A stretch of 64,000 nt of DNA from Tetrapyrgos nigripes. Lineage: Eukaryota; Basidiomycota; Agaricomycetes; Agaricales; Campanellaceae. Location of the stretch: the NCBI GenBank assembly GCA_013368315.1, contig JAACJM010000017.1:434001-498000 (forward strand), read 5' to 3'. The translations under genes were made by a program, and so were the position numbers. Under the pieces are notes generated by a model. The model did not search any database. It had not been told where the DNA came from and was given only the letters and a program-made list of their open reading frames with translations. Below are positions 10,733 to 21,244 of the stretch, piece by piece (the stretch's first letter is position 1; the number at the start of each line of letters is the position of its first letter).

Positions 10733-11626
10733 TCACTCACAAACCTCAGTGCTAGTACAAAAACAATCTGATGGAGGACTCTGAGGTAAAGAGTATAAAG
10801 GATTGGTGTATTCTTCATTTTCTGAGATAGCCTGAAGATTTTCTTGAACCTCTTCCTGAGTCCCCGTCATAAAATCTCCACAATGTACAGATTCTAAGTA
10901 TTCAACAATTTTTCTCTGGAAATCATCTTCATTTTTCAGTATAACATCTCTTATCTGTTGTGGAGACATGCTGTTTGTAATCCAAAGAAGCATATGAAGA
11001 TGGAGTGTCAATCTCCCTTGTTGTTCTATGGTTCCAAAATAACCAGAAGTCTTCCCAAAAATGCTGTCATGATCAGTGTTAACTCCCAATATGTGCTTGA
11101 TAAACATTTGAACCATGAAATCAAAGAACTTGGCACCGGCCACAGGATTGTTAATAATTCTGCGAGTTCTTTCATCATTAGGAAGATTAAGATTAATGTC
11201 AAAATTTTCATCAGTGATAGCATAGTACAAACATAGAGGGTGAGTTTGATCTGATGGTGCAAAAGTGATATACCAAGATGGGGCCCCAAGGTATGAGATT
11301 AGGGACCACAGCTTAACCCGTAAGAACTTTTTGCTGGACATAGATCCTTTTACTGTACCACCGACGTGATCCAAATCTTGAATGACCTGATAGCACAATT
11401 TTTCTTCTTCTGTTTCGGGCTTTACTATTTCACCTTTGCTCAGTTTGTCTATCAAACTGTTCAATACATGTGGATTCAAATTTAAGATACGATCTGCAAT
11501 AGCAGAGAAACTTTTCTTTTGTGTGAGTGCAAAGCCATTACTTGTACTCTTTTTGACTTGTTCATGACTAAAGGCCACAAAACCAAATAAAGGGTCAGTC
11601 TGGAACCTCTTATCATGGTAGTTCAT
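10733..11626 (-). pseudogene. Helitron-like N (Rep/HUH) domain
   Basis: 297-residue open frame carrying the Helitron-like N domain. FFDFMVQMFIKHILGV and GRLTLHLHMLLW are the diagnostic blocks, and HLH is the HUH-type metal-binding motif of the rolling-circle endonuclease. It ends in a stop near a Cys-rich segment. The gap 10514-10732 still shows relics (KFGTCKARFPRETF read on the minus strand) of the same protein with an in-frame stop. It is joined to the next upstream piece by an overlapping out-of-phase end at 11613-11626. Confidence 0.8.
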
Positions 11627-11969
11627 GAAGTATTTTTTGTGATTTTTTTTCAGAAAATGACTTGAGTGTTGTCATGCCAATACTACCCATCCCATAAGGG
11701 AAAAGCCAGGGAAAGATAGAAGGATATAATAAGGGATTGTTAAATATTGAAGAACTTTTTTCACTATGCCCAACAGCCAGAAATTTACCTTGTGATTTTA
11801 AATAAGCCAAGGCCTTAGCTTTCTGTAGTTCCACAGAAGTATTCTGTAGCTGTTCACCTGTGATACCATGCACTACAAACGGCACACTGCCTGTCTCGGT
11901 GCCAGTTTCCAGTTCATTGTCATGAGTACTAGTACCCTCAGGTATTCTGTTGCCTTCTGACTGCATCAT
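11613..11969 (-). pseudogene. Helitron protein linker before Rep domain
   Basis: Contains NNPLLYPSIFPWLFPYGMGSIG, a block found just before the Rep domain in fungal Helitron proteins. Continuous in order with its neighbours but out of phase with the Rep frame by a small indel in a T-rich run near 11640. Confidence 0.65.
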
Positions 11970-11977
11970 TTTGAATG

Positions 11978-12870
11978 CTACAGTAACTGGTGGTATATCC
12001 TCAGGGTATCTATTGAGATTGTTATATTTTGATATGCAGGATGATTCAATCTAAGCCAATTTAATGCTTTGAACACTTCCTTGCATCTCACAAGCATGGG
12101 AGTACGTTTATAGTCCTTTTCTGTGGGCTTGCATGGACCAGTAAACATGATAGCCAAGACTTCATCAAGATCTTCTGGAGGTGGAGGAAGGATATCGCAC
12201 ACTTTCATCACTGGTGAGTCAAAAGCTATGACATGTGAAATCATTTTTCTCATACCAGAAGATACACGTACAAAACAACAATTTGTTTGGACCTTTTGAA
12301 TTAGTAATTTTTCAACAAAATCCAAGTTCTGTAATTGAGGGGGATGTCTCCAAGCCAAAATCCATTTGTTAGTGAGATACGAGGAATCTTGCCGTCTCGG
12401 AGATAAACTCTACAGTCACTACAAACTTTGGAACATGAATGATCAATAATCGGTCCAGGTAAATCAGTTATTTTATCAGAAAATGTTTGTCGTTCTTTGC
12501 GAGTAACTCCAGTAGTGATAAGAACATGAAGCATATTTTTAACTTGTTTGATAGGAGTTAGGGTCGATGCTGGCTTAAGCTGCCCACAAACTCCACACCC
12601 GTCTTCTTCAATTGCTGATGCAGAGAATTCACCGCACCAATCCGATATAATTTTCTTAAGCAGAAGGTTGGAAGGAACTGGAGGGGGAAAGGCATTTTGA
12701 CGTTTGATCTCAACTTGGTCAATAGGTTCCAAGATGGTGATAGGCTCTCTACAAGTGGACTGACATTGATGCTTTTCAAATAAGGTGTGAAGTTTTGATT
12801 TAGCATTGTCTCAAAACGAAAAATTATGATATCTGGCCAACTCTCTCAATGACGGGCGACTCAATGACAT
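11978..12870 (-). pseudogene. DUF6570-like N-terminal domain of Helitron protein
   Basis: The pieces 12732-12301 and 12358-11978 show the paired-cysteine pattern (DGCGVCGQL ... CSKVCSDCRVYL), LTNGFWLGDIPL, then MRKMISHVIAFDSP and AIMFTGPCKPTEKDYKRTP. This is the arrangement of the DUF6570 domain that often precedes Helitron Rep domains in Agaricomycetes. Further upstream (12870-12733) RELARYHNFSF, an in-frame TGA, then DNAKSKLHTLFEKHQC extends the same protein to its N-terminal end. One frameshift near 12340 separates the two halves. Confidence 0.6.
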
Positions 12871-14461
12871 ATACAATTCAGACATGGGTATCAGTGTATA
12901 TAGAAACCTAGGATCACAAGTAAATTGTGAATCTTGTTCCAGGAAACCATGTAACCGATACATTGTTGAACCTGGATTAATTATTAAACAAGGAAAAAGT
13001 AGGTATGACTTGGGCCACCTCCACATAAGGAAATATATGATGAGGTATCACTCAAAGTTTGTGTACCCATTGGGAGACAGTGTGCAAGCAAATGGACCAT
13101 GTGAATATATGAGTAATAATGAGCAAAACTAGTGATCGACGTTATGCCATATGGATGCATAAACGCTACAGCTTTTTCACTAATATGAAAGTCAAGATCC
13201 AGCAATAAAGTGCAGTCCAAAGAAGTGATGATCCACTATGAAGCCCAAGCATGTAGCATTGAACGCAGCATTGTAGACTTAACGCTCTCAGACGGGCAAC
13301 AAAATCATGGGCATAGAAAACTGATCTGAAAACAAACAATTTCGCATACTGGCATTTGGTGTCAATTCTTTCAAAGAAGGGTAGAAAGATAACTACTTTC
13401 TCAGTTGGAAATTTTGTATAGTCAACCAACTGATAATGATGATAGCTATGTAAAATAAAATCAATACTTTTGTTAGATGAAACTAGTACTTGCTCAAAAA
13501 TGTTGTATATTTGTGGCCATAGACGTTTACATGAAAAGGATTTGAGGGAGTTTGATAGAAAAATGAACCGCCCTGATGTGACGAATTGCCTCCTAACTCG
13601 AAACACTGAATGATACTGCTGTAATGGATTGGATTGATGATAATTAAAGTGAAGGGAAGAGATTTGAGTATGTGGACTGAAATTTTTATTCTGAGGTGTC
13701 GATGAGTAAGAATTCTGAAGCGGCATTTGGCTGTCTATAAGCAAAAGATTAAACAGCGTTGAGCTGTGAGCATGCGACATTGAGTCGTTGTAGTCGTTAA
13801 TTGGCATTGGGCCGCGTATATATGATGTTGCGATGTTGGAGTGTGAGTCCACGTATTGCATTGTGCTGTCAGGAGACATGTTTGGATTTGAGCCTGGAGC
13901 ACTGAGTAGCGTAGTGACAAAACAAAGTGAATCATATTCAGAATAAGTGGTTCTCGAGAATCCACCATATACGTTGAGGGACATTGAGTGAGCAAGAGAG
14001 AGAGAGTCGTTCGAGCCAGTGATTCTGTAAGCGACAAAAGCGGGAGCAGAGCTTGAGGCGGAATAACAGATGGGGAACCAACAGTCAAAGAGCCTGTGGC
14101 CAAGACCAGACAATATAAATGTAAGCAATGTAGCGAGAAACATAACAGATGGGTTGAGAGAGTTCATGACAGTTGGAAAGGAGAGACGACTGCGCAAACC
14201 AAAGCAGGCATATTTCAGATCTTAACCGGTATAACCCCTAAACAAACGGTAAAAATTGGAAATCAACTGAAACCCAAACATTCATTGCTGTTCCTCTTCA
14301 AAGCCAAAAAGTGCTGCATCTGGACCATACGCTACGCATGACCTGGCACAGGTGGATATGTGCCATCAGCCATTTTGGATCATCTATGTACTGGAAGCAA
14401 GGCAAAGGACTTAAACTTTGTTTGCTTCTTTGTAGCTTCTCCACCGCAAACGAAATACGCG
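12871..14461. other. No supported gene; possible 5' part of the Helitron unit
   Basis: A 343-codon minus-strand open frame (14197-13166) has low-complexity Ser/Leu/Tyr-rich composition and no recognisable domain, and I do not support it as a gene. The stretch may be the untranslated 5' region of the Helitron or captured sequence. Confidence 0.3.
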
Positions 14462-14521
14462 GTGGACCTTGTGGCTGTGACCACTGGCTTTTTGGTCAGT
14501 GGTCACAGCCACAAAGTCCAC
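14462..14521. repeat. Near-perfect 27-bp inverted repeat (hairpin)
   Basis: Left arm 14462-14488 and right arm 14495-14521 pair with two mismatches around a 6-base T-rich loop. Core of the stem: TGTGGCTGTGACCACTG. It could form a strong cruciform or transcript hairpin. No flanking element ends are evident. Confidence 0.8.
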
Positions 14522-14949
14522 GGAAGTTACTGTGAACTTGTTTGTAGATGCTTACATCTTACCTTTCCCTCCTGAGCTTCCATGGATCAATTTTGCACCA
14601 TCATCAACCCCAAGAACAACACCATCCACCACTTGAAGGTGTAGTAGAGAGTGGTACGTCATAGCCGTATTTGGAACTGATTGTTAAACACTTACTTGTC
14701 TACTTGCCCACGACATTGCCTACTGGTACTCTGAAGCTCATACTGGCACACGAAAGACGATCTACACACGCGGTGGGTTGGAAGCATGATGCAACAACGT
14801 ATGCAATCACCTAAAATTGCGGTAATTGCTTCTACATGACAAAATTATCACAACAGCTTAATTTTTTTGCCCGAACAGCTTTTAATCTGTTCCCTAGTTC
14901 TCTACTGCGTCAACGCTCCTTTTTCTCAAAGGGACGATTCAGGTCTGCC
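14522..14949. other. No gene seen
   Basis: No open frame with recognisable content and no repeat match seen elsewhere in the window. Confidence 0.4.
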
Positions 14950-16660
14950 CGTGTATGTTGGAGACGGTAACGATGGTATCTTCCTCGCATGTTTTACGGA
15001 CGGCACCCTGGAGGTTACGTGTGAGGGGTAAGGCTCGTGGTAGTGAAGGGGATCGGATTGAAACTGATGGATGCAGGGTACTTACGGTAGGGAGCATCTG
15101 GAGGGCTTCATATATGACGCTTCAAATGGTGTCGATCAGATGTTAATTCTTGGGAGAGTGAAAAACAGTGTACTCACGCAGGTATGTCTTCATATGTCTA
15201 TCATCAAATTTTCAGATCATGATGATTTTGAGTAGTTGAACAAAAGAAACGCATAAAAGGGAATGTATGAGTATATCTGAAATGAAGATAAATGAAATGA
15301 AGCAGACTTGGACTCACAATGTTTTGTTGTTAAAGCTAACATGGCTAGGACACATGAGAAGGTGTAGGCTGTTGTCTGTGACAAGGCAATCATCAGTAAA
15401 TCGATACGAATCACAAGAGAAAAAAAAGGAAGGGTATAGAGAAAGAACGGAAGGAAGAATGGAAGGAAGGAAGGATAGAGAAGTAGGAAAGGGTAGGAAT
15501 ACATACAACCCATCTCATGCCCAGCCAGCAAAAACATGAATACGTTTCCTATCAGTTCTTCATCTGTCAATCTGCCTCCCTGTATCCCATCTTCCTCATC
15601 CTCCAGATCCTCGTCCTGGTAGGTCTCATTAGCATCCAACAAAAGGTTAAAAAGGTCGTCCCTCCCCATCCCCATTCCTTTCCCATCATAAGCAATCCTG
15701 TCCCCGCTTCTTCTGGCATTAATCATCTCCTGCATAAACTGATCAAAACCTCTAAATGCTTGTCAGACTTCCTTTGTGCCCGCCCTATTCGATCCTGCAC
15801 CTCGAACCAAAACAACAACCCAATCAACTACTCCTTCTACATTTCTCTCTATCCATCGTGGTAGTTGGAGATTGTTCAGAACTAGCTTGAGCATTAATCT
15901 CCCAGAAACTCAGTTTAATGTCATCTTGAACTCTTCTTGTTAGGAAGACCAAGAGATCGGACGGCCAAAGCCTGCAGAGCCAATTACTAGGAGGGAGAGC
16001 TTTTCGTGTGCAGAGTAGCATGTGTACTCATATGTCAGTTAAACCGGGACGGAAAAGGTGAAGACATGGACCTGCAAAGTTAGATCCGGCGCATGGTCCA
16101 ACATGATTGTCTTGCTGTTTTTCCAAACATCCTCCAAGAGGCTATTAACGATTTTGACAGTCTCAGTGAATACAAGCCAATTATTTTTCTATAAGTAGAT
16201 GTAGAAAGGTTAAGTTATATCCACATCGTTACAGTTTACTCAGTGTCATTGTGGTAGTTAAGGCTCACGACCTTGATTTTGGAAGAAACAGACTCAAACT
16301 CACCTCCCCAAACGCAGGTCCACTGATCCTCTGATATCACTTCCATTCCACTCCTTCACTAGCTACGAGGTTCCTTCCAAATGAAGCTAATTGCTGATAC
16401 ACTGGTAACTCAAAGGCTTTCAGGTACTGAGAACGAGATGAGTTTTTTGTTTTATAGCTGATGTGTCAGCGAGTTCAAGGGAGGCGAGGGAGGAGAACAG
16501 GGAGATCTGGTTTATTCAGTTCGTTATCAGCACTAGTCTAACTTGGATGGTGGGCAGAGAGAGGGGAACTTGGACAAGGTTGAAGGGTGAAGAAACGAGG
16601 TACTCACATTGATGATGGCATCCCATCCTCCTTCTTCGAAATCTAAAGAAACCAATTAGC
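14950..16660 (-). pseudogene. Cytochrome P450 monooxygenase pseudogene
   Basis: Minus-strand exon-sized pieces match a class II fungal P450 in order. DFEEGGWDAIIN lies near 16620. LPVYQQLASFGRNLVASEG followed by an in-frame TGA and YQRISGPAFGE lies at 16410-16310. A C-helix piece with LLEDVWKNSKT and DHAPDLTLQ is at 16180-16070, LLVIGSAGFGRPISW at 16000-15950, and FDQFMQEMINARRSGD then LIGNVFMFLLAGHE (I helix, oxygen-binding region) at 15765-15500. TTAYTFSCVLAML follows after a gap near 15390, and a K-helix-to-beta region relic (TCEEDTIVTVSN) is near 15000. The haem-binding Cys loop was not found. Stops and lost splice sites make it non-functional. Such enzymes oxidise small lipophilic substrates at the ER. 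Confidence 0.75.
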
Positions 16661-16840
16661 AACCGCGTCAAATGTCGCCCTCAAAACCGGTTCCCCTTCA
16701 CCAATGCTCGCCAACACCCTCCCATCTCATCATCTTCACCCCCTTTACTCTTCACCCACTCCAAAAGAGAAGTGGTGATCTAATGGTCCACTAAATAACC
16801 GAAACAAATTGGAGTACTGCAAGACGCTGCCACGGAATTG

Positions 16841-17175
16841 TGAGAGTGAGAAGGAAAGATGATACATTGTACTTGTTTACTTACAGCCTTATTGTTAATG
16901 CTGTAGGTAAACAAATAAACAACGCGTAGTCTTTCTTCCTCCCATCTTCCACTGACCATTCCATGTAAGCGTCGTCATTTACTCACTCACAGTACCCAAC
17001 CTTGTTTTACTTCCTATGCTTGATAAATCTACTTCCGTTTGGGAATGCATGTCTGGCAAGCCCTTCATATTTCTGCTTTTCTACTGTCGCTTTAGCACAC
17101 CCGGCCACAGGAGTATGCAGCAACGACCCTGGGGCAGCAGAAGGTCGACCAGGTGTGCTGAAATGATGATACTTC
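16841..17175 (+). repeat. Dispersed repeat, copy A
   Basis: The block 16841-16999 matches 18401-18550, and 17100-17165 matches 18748-18815, in the same order and orientation. Shared words include AACAAATAAACAACGCGT and GTATGCAGCAAC. An inverted pair (arms 16874-16887 and 16900-16913) lies in the first block. Confidence 0.7.
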
Positions 17176-18400
17176 TATGCTTTGGTATAGATGTAGTAGA
17201 GGTGGGAGGAATTGGAATGAGGACGGTGTGGTATGCGACTGTGAGCTTGGGTGAAATCAGGATTTGGGTATGATTATGGGTGCGTCTCTTGTAAGCCCCT
17301 CTGCTCAACCGTTTTCTCATCCATTCTCACATCTCCAGAAGCAGAAGCAAACCTCAACCAAACAAAGCTACAACTGGAGAGGGACTCAACTTCGCTCATA
17401 AGGCCTACGACGTCCTAGTCTCACGTCTGGCAATTATGAAACACTTACCAACCCCTTTATGCCCAATTGATTCCAAATTCTCCTCGTCAAATATCTTTTA
17501 CCAGTTATGGTTGGAATATGAGCTTTACGAGTTTTTAAAAAGATACATGACAATTGATATACATCTCCCTCTTCCCAAAGTTGAGGTCGCTAAGCGTAGC
17601 TGGGAAAATACGCTCTTTGACTGCGTTTGAGCCTGGAAAATCAACTTGTATATCAGCATCACCCAACATATTAAATCTACAATCAAGAACCTGGTAAATT
17701 TTGTTCCAATCTACATAGGGTATCTATCCATCCATCATCCTTTTCATCGCTCTTTCTAGACTCTACTTTCATGGCCAACCTCTCGAATTAATGAAACTTA
17801 TTGGATTTCGATGAGAGAATCAGGTTTACATCAACGACGGACAGTCGCGATAAAAGGGTGTTATTAACCCAACCGTAAGCCAAAAGTAAAATTGACCTCT
17901 AGATGGGCTCGTTATCATGCACAGTGAGGAGGAAGGCATCAATGGTTCCCGCTCTTCAGGCTGTATCCGGGGGAATTACACGTCCCCAAAAACAACTCTT
18001 TCAACAACGTCAGATTCGTCTGAGAATCAACAAAGGAATCGGAGAAAGACTGGAGCATCCCAAACGAATGACAATGGCAAAATGAATCCGAGTTGATCAT
18101 GTTTAAGAAAAGTTGTAACAACTTTGAGTGGAAAACTTTAGAAGGAGATACGATTGGTCCCAGGGGTTTTAGAACGGAGTGGGTAGCAGGGGTGGAGAGG
18201 TGGAGATAGGACGGTAGGGACTGGTTGGTTTGAAAAAGCGGATGTAAGGTGGAGGTGGAAAAGGAAGAAGGCATACGGAATGATATGGAGGCACTCGGAT
18301 GTCTTTTGTGTATGCTTGATAATGACTCATCTATTGATGCAGCTAAACAAAGCAAATTTGTTTAGCAAAGTACTGAAACCAATTAGGTTACTGTTCGAAC
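17176..18400. other. No supported gene
   Basis: Only short frames without recognisable domains. Sequence between two copies of a dispersed repeat. Confidence 0.4.
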
Positions 18401-18850
18401 ATGAGAGAGAGAAGGAAAGACAACACATTGTATTTATTTACCTACAGCCTCATTGCTAAGGCCGTAGGTGAACAAATAAACAACGCGTGGTGTTCTTCTA
18501 CTGACCTTTCTGTGCAAGCGTTGTCCTTTACTCACTTGCAATGCCCAACGAAGTTATGTCGCTCTGGATGAGCTAATCGAATTTGCATCATTGTTAGTTT
18601 AGATGTCACTTTCGATCCCCTCAAGTTGAAGATGCCTAGTTAGGTGTATGTCATTCCGCTGGGTCATTCTCTCTATCAGGGCATATTCAAACATTTTAAG
18701 GCCTAAGTTCTTCGATATTTCCAGATTTATACTGTCATATTACCGCGCCTAGCCGCAGGTGTATGCAGCAACAATCCTCGGGCAGCAGAAGTTTGACCAG
18801 GCGTTCAATGACCATGTCATGCTATCACCAGACTGGACACATAAACAAGC
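18401..18850 (+). repeat. Dispersed repeat, copy B
   Basis: Second copy of the repeat at 16841. The stem-loop is kept (arms 18437-18449 and 18460-18472). After an AG at 18756-18757 the plus strand reads as VYAATILGQQKFDQAFNDHV for about 50 codons, which looks like a fragment of an exon whose family I do not recognise. Copy A carries the same reading with a stop. Confidence 0.65.
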
Positions 18851-19027
18851 TGCACGGAAACTCAACTTGGATGAGATTGGAATGAAGCGCGGAAAAAACC
18901 AGGGCACAAATGCAACATAGCCACATGCAGAAAAGGAGTGTATAAAACTCAGCCTCATTCTTCGGCCTCGTAATAGGCTCAAACCAAACCCTTCCAGCTT
19001 GACGAACGCTGTCATGACTCCCCACCG

Positions 19028-20481
19028 TCCTCTACCATAGATGAGCTAGACTCATGCCTCAGGCTCCCACTACCAGGCCTGAGGAGGACATCCACACCAC
19101 TACCTCGCTCAGCATCTGTACCTGCCCAGGAGAGACCACTCCAATTCTGGGAACGAAACAAACTGGACCAACATTTTGAGTCTGTTGCTTATAGCATGCA
19201 TGCACCCTCTGCTTCTAGCATACGTGCATGTTCAGTGGAGAATGACACAGACGACGAAATGCTGAGCGCTGCCAGTCAGGTCTCGATATCCTCAATCCCA
19301 GTCAATTTCAATGACTTCCTGGACATTGCCAGACCAACCCCCCTCCCTCGTAACCATGTAGTCAAGCTGACACATCTCAGAGCCGAGTGGCCTGATAATA
19401 CACCTGTCACTAGCACCGCCGGATATTCTGAAACTCCCTTCCTCAGTTACTCCAAAATCTTCCTACCCATTGAAGATGCGCTCTATGGCCACTCCAAGGT
19501 TCTTGCTGAAAGGGTCAGGAAAACACCTAGGAACTATTTGTTCCTCCTAATCCATAATGCTGGCTGAGAGTACTTTGTTCACAATAACAAAACCAAAATC
19601 CATCACCACTTTCTCAAACACTTCAAAGAAATTTGTTTTGAGGATGAGGACGAAAGCGCAGCTGACACCATACTTGTTCTGATCCCAGAGCTTCTGAAGG
19701 CCCTGAAACAGCTTGACACTGGTACTCTCCCCTTTGTCATCATCCTTTCTGGCCTAAGTGATGTACGACACGAGTGGATGATCCAGCAACAGAGTTTCAG
19801 CATCTCTCGTCACTTTGGCTATTATTGTGTACTGCCTCACTGGAACTTGGGAAATGGGACCCACCCTTCCTTACCGTCTCTGAAGATATTCACGTAGAAC
19901 TCCTGGCCACGATAATCCAGGCCATTCACAGCAGCAAAACCCTATCCAGCATCATCATCAGTCTTGCAGGCAAACATGATGACTTCAAACATCTGCTGCT
20001 GGCCAAGAGAGTAATTAAAGTCACGAAGCAGTGGGACCTTTTAGTCATTGGAGGTAATGACGACGCTGAAGATGAAGATACCACTCACTCCTGCAAAACA
20101 GCTATCCCAATCATCCAGCTTTTGGGCCGTCCCCTTGCTTTGAACCTCAGAGACCACAATAGTCTCCTCAATGCAATTGGCAACTTGCCAATCTACTTCA
20201 GGAGAGACTATAAGCTTGGACTGAACACAACACGACTTGGTTGCTATGGCTGCAAGTCCTCCCACCACTTCACCCGCCTCTGTGAATTCTCACAGGAGGG
20301 TACATGGGATGGACCACACTCTGGAGCACCCCCCAAACCCAAATGTCTACCCCAGGAGGAGGACAATAGACATACAGAGGAAGGATGGCAGTATGTATCA
20401 TGGGACAATGCGAGTCGTGGCCAAGGATCAGGTAGACCGCAACCTATCCCAGGGGGAAGCAGAGGTCCGAAACGGAGATAA
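19028..20481 (+). pseudogene. LINE ORF1 (gag-like, CCHC zinc knuckle)
   Basis: Frame begins before 19052 (PLQFWERNKLDQHFES near 19150, no clear start codon), runs to a TGA at 19565-19567, continues in that frame to about 19830, and shifts to the frame that ends at 20481. The C-terminal part contains CYGCKSSHHFTRLC, a C-x2-C-x4-H-x4-C knuckle that binds RNA, followed by a Pro/Gly/Arg-rich tail (GGSRGPKRR). ORF1 proteins coat the element RNA. Family assignment rests on position before the endonuclease and on the knuckle. One stop and one frameshift inactivate it. Confidence 0.65.
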
Positions 20482-20765
20482 AGGTTGGACTCCCCAGTGA
20501 CACTACATAGTATACTTAAGCGTGTCATCGTATAGTGGCCAGTGCTGGTCAATGTGGTTGTAAATTTCTCCTCTCTCTTTGAATGAAAAGTATCCTTCTC
20601 CACTCTTTTACTTATGTCTGAGGCCAGGATCAGATGAGTGGGTTGTGTCCCACAGCACAACACTCAAGGATGAACTGAGAATGTAGGTTGCTTCCTTTGG
20701 CCTATTTTACAGGTGGACCGGCAACGCCTCAACCACACTGCTCTTCTCATCTGTCCCGGCAGGAA
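20482..20765 (+). other. LINE inter-ORF region, left of copia insertion
   Basis: Non-coding spacer between LINE ORF1 and ORF2. It continues at 27839 after the copia element. Confidence 0.6.
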
Positions 20766-20770
20766 GGGAA
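20766..20770 (+). repeat. Target-site duplication of young copia (left), GGGAA
   Basis: GGGAA immediately before the left LTR, repeated at 27834-27838. Confidence 0.9.
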
Positions 20771-21138
20771 TGTTAAGCAGGCATGGTACGGCTTGTACAC
20801 TACTAAACGCAGTGGCAACTACGCTACTTACCTGGGGATAAGAGTTAGCTTGTTAGGCTTGTTAGAGGCTTGTAGAGCGATGTGGGTTAAGTGTAAAACT
20901 TGTTTTTTGGAGGACTATCTACAAGTCCTTATATACCTTTTAGGAGGTACAAATACATGTAAACTAATACTAGAGTAACAATAAGATTCTATTGTACTGG
21001 ATAGAACAATGCTGGTTTCGTACACTATTGTGGTACTACACTTTATTGTCTATATAATCTTATTGTTCTATATATAACTACTACTATTGTTCTACATAGA
21101 ATACGTTGATGGCTGCAACTGAATGCGCCAATTCAACA
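20771..21138 (-). repeat. Copia 3' LTR (element on minus strand)
   Basis: 368 bp. Plus-strand edges are TGTTAAGC and ATTCAACA (TG...CA). One difference from 27466-27833. Confidence 0.95.
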
Positions 21139-21152
21139 CTCCCCCTTGCTAA
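21139..21152 (-). promoter_or_regulatory. Polypurine tract of copia
   Basis: On the minus strand AGCAAGGGGGAG directly precedes the 3' LTR (TGTTGAATTGG). This is the expected primer site for plus-strand DNA synthesis. Confidence 0.8.
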
Positions 21153-21244
21153 GCAGCACTGTAGTGCGCGTAAGCATAGGTAGGCGCTGTAAGCAGCCAT
21201 GGAAGGAAGGGATCCAGTGCCTCGACGTTTTCGATGCAATTTCT

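Larger units (their letters stand above)
6411..12870 (-). mobile_element. Decayed Helitron (rolling-circle transposon)
   Basis: Minus-strand fragments in the order expected for a fungal Helitron protein: DUF6570-like zinc-binding N-terminus, Helitron-like N domain with an HxH Rep motif, a YxxxY Rep tyrosine motif, then a PIF1-family helicase. A cysteine-protease-like module follows directly. Stops and frameshifts separate nearly every domain, so the element is dead. No 5'-TC or CTRR terminus with a hairpin could be placed with confidence, and the limits given are those of recognisable coding sequence. Confidence 0.75.

Noticed and set aside
13166..14197. 343-codon minus-strand frame as a gene
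   Set aside because: Low-complexity composition, no domain, no splice structure, and placed in the likely 5' flank of the Helitron.
14096..14575. Plus-strand frames around the hairpin
   Set aside because: The apparent protein repeats only because of the inverted repeat; no family recognised.
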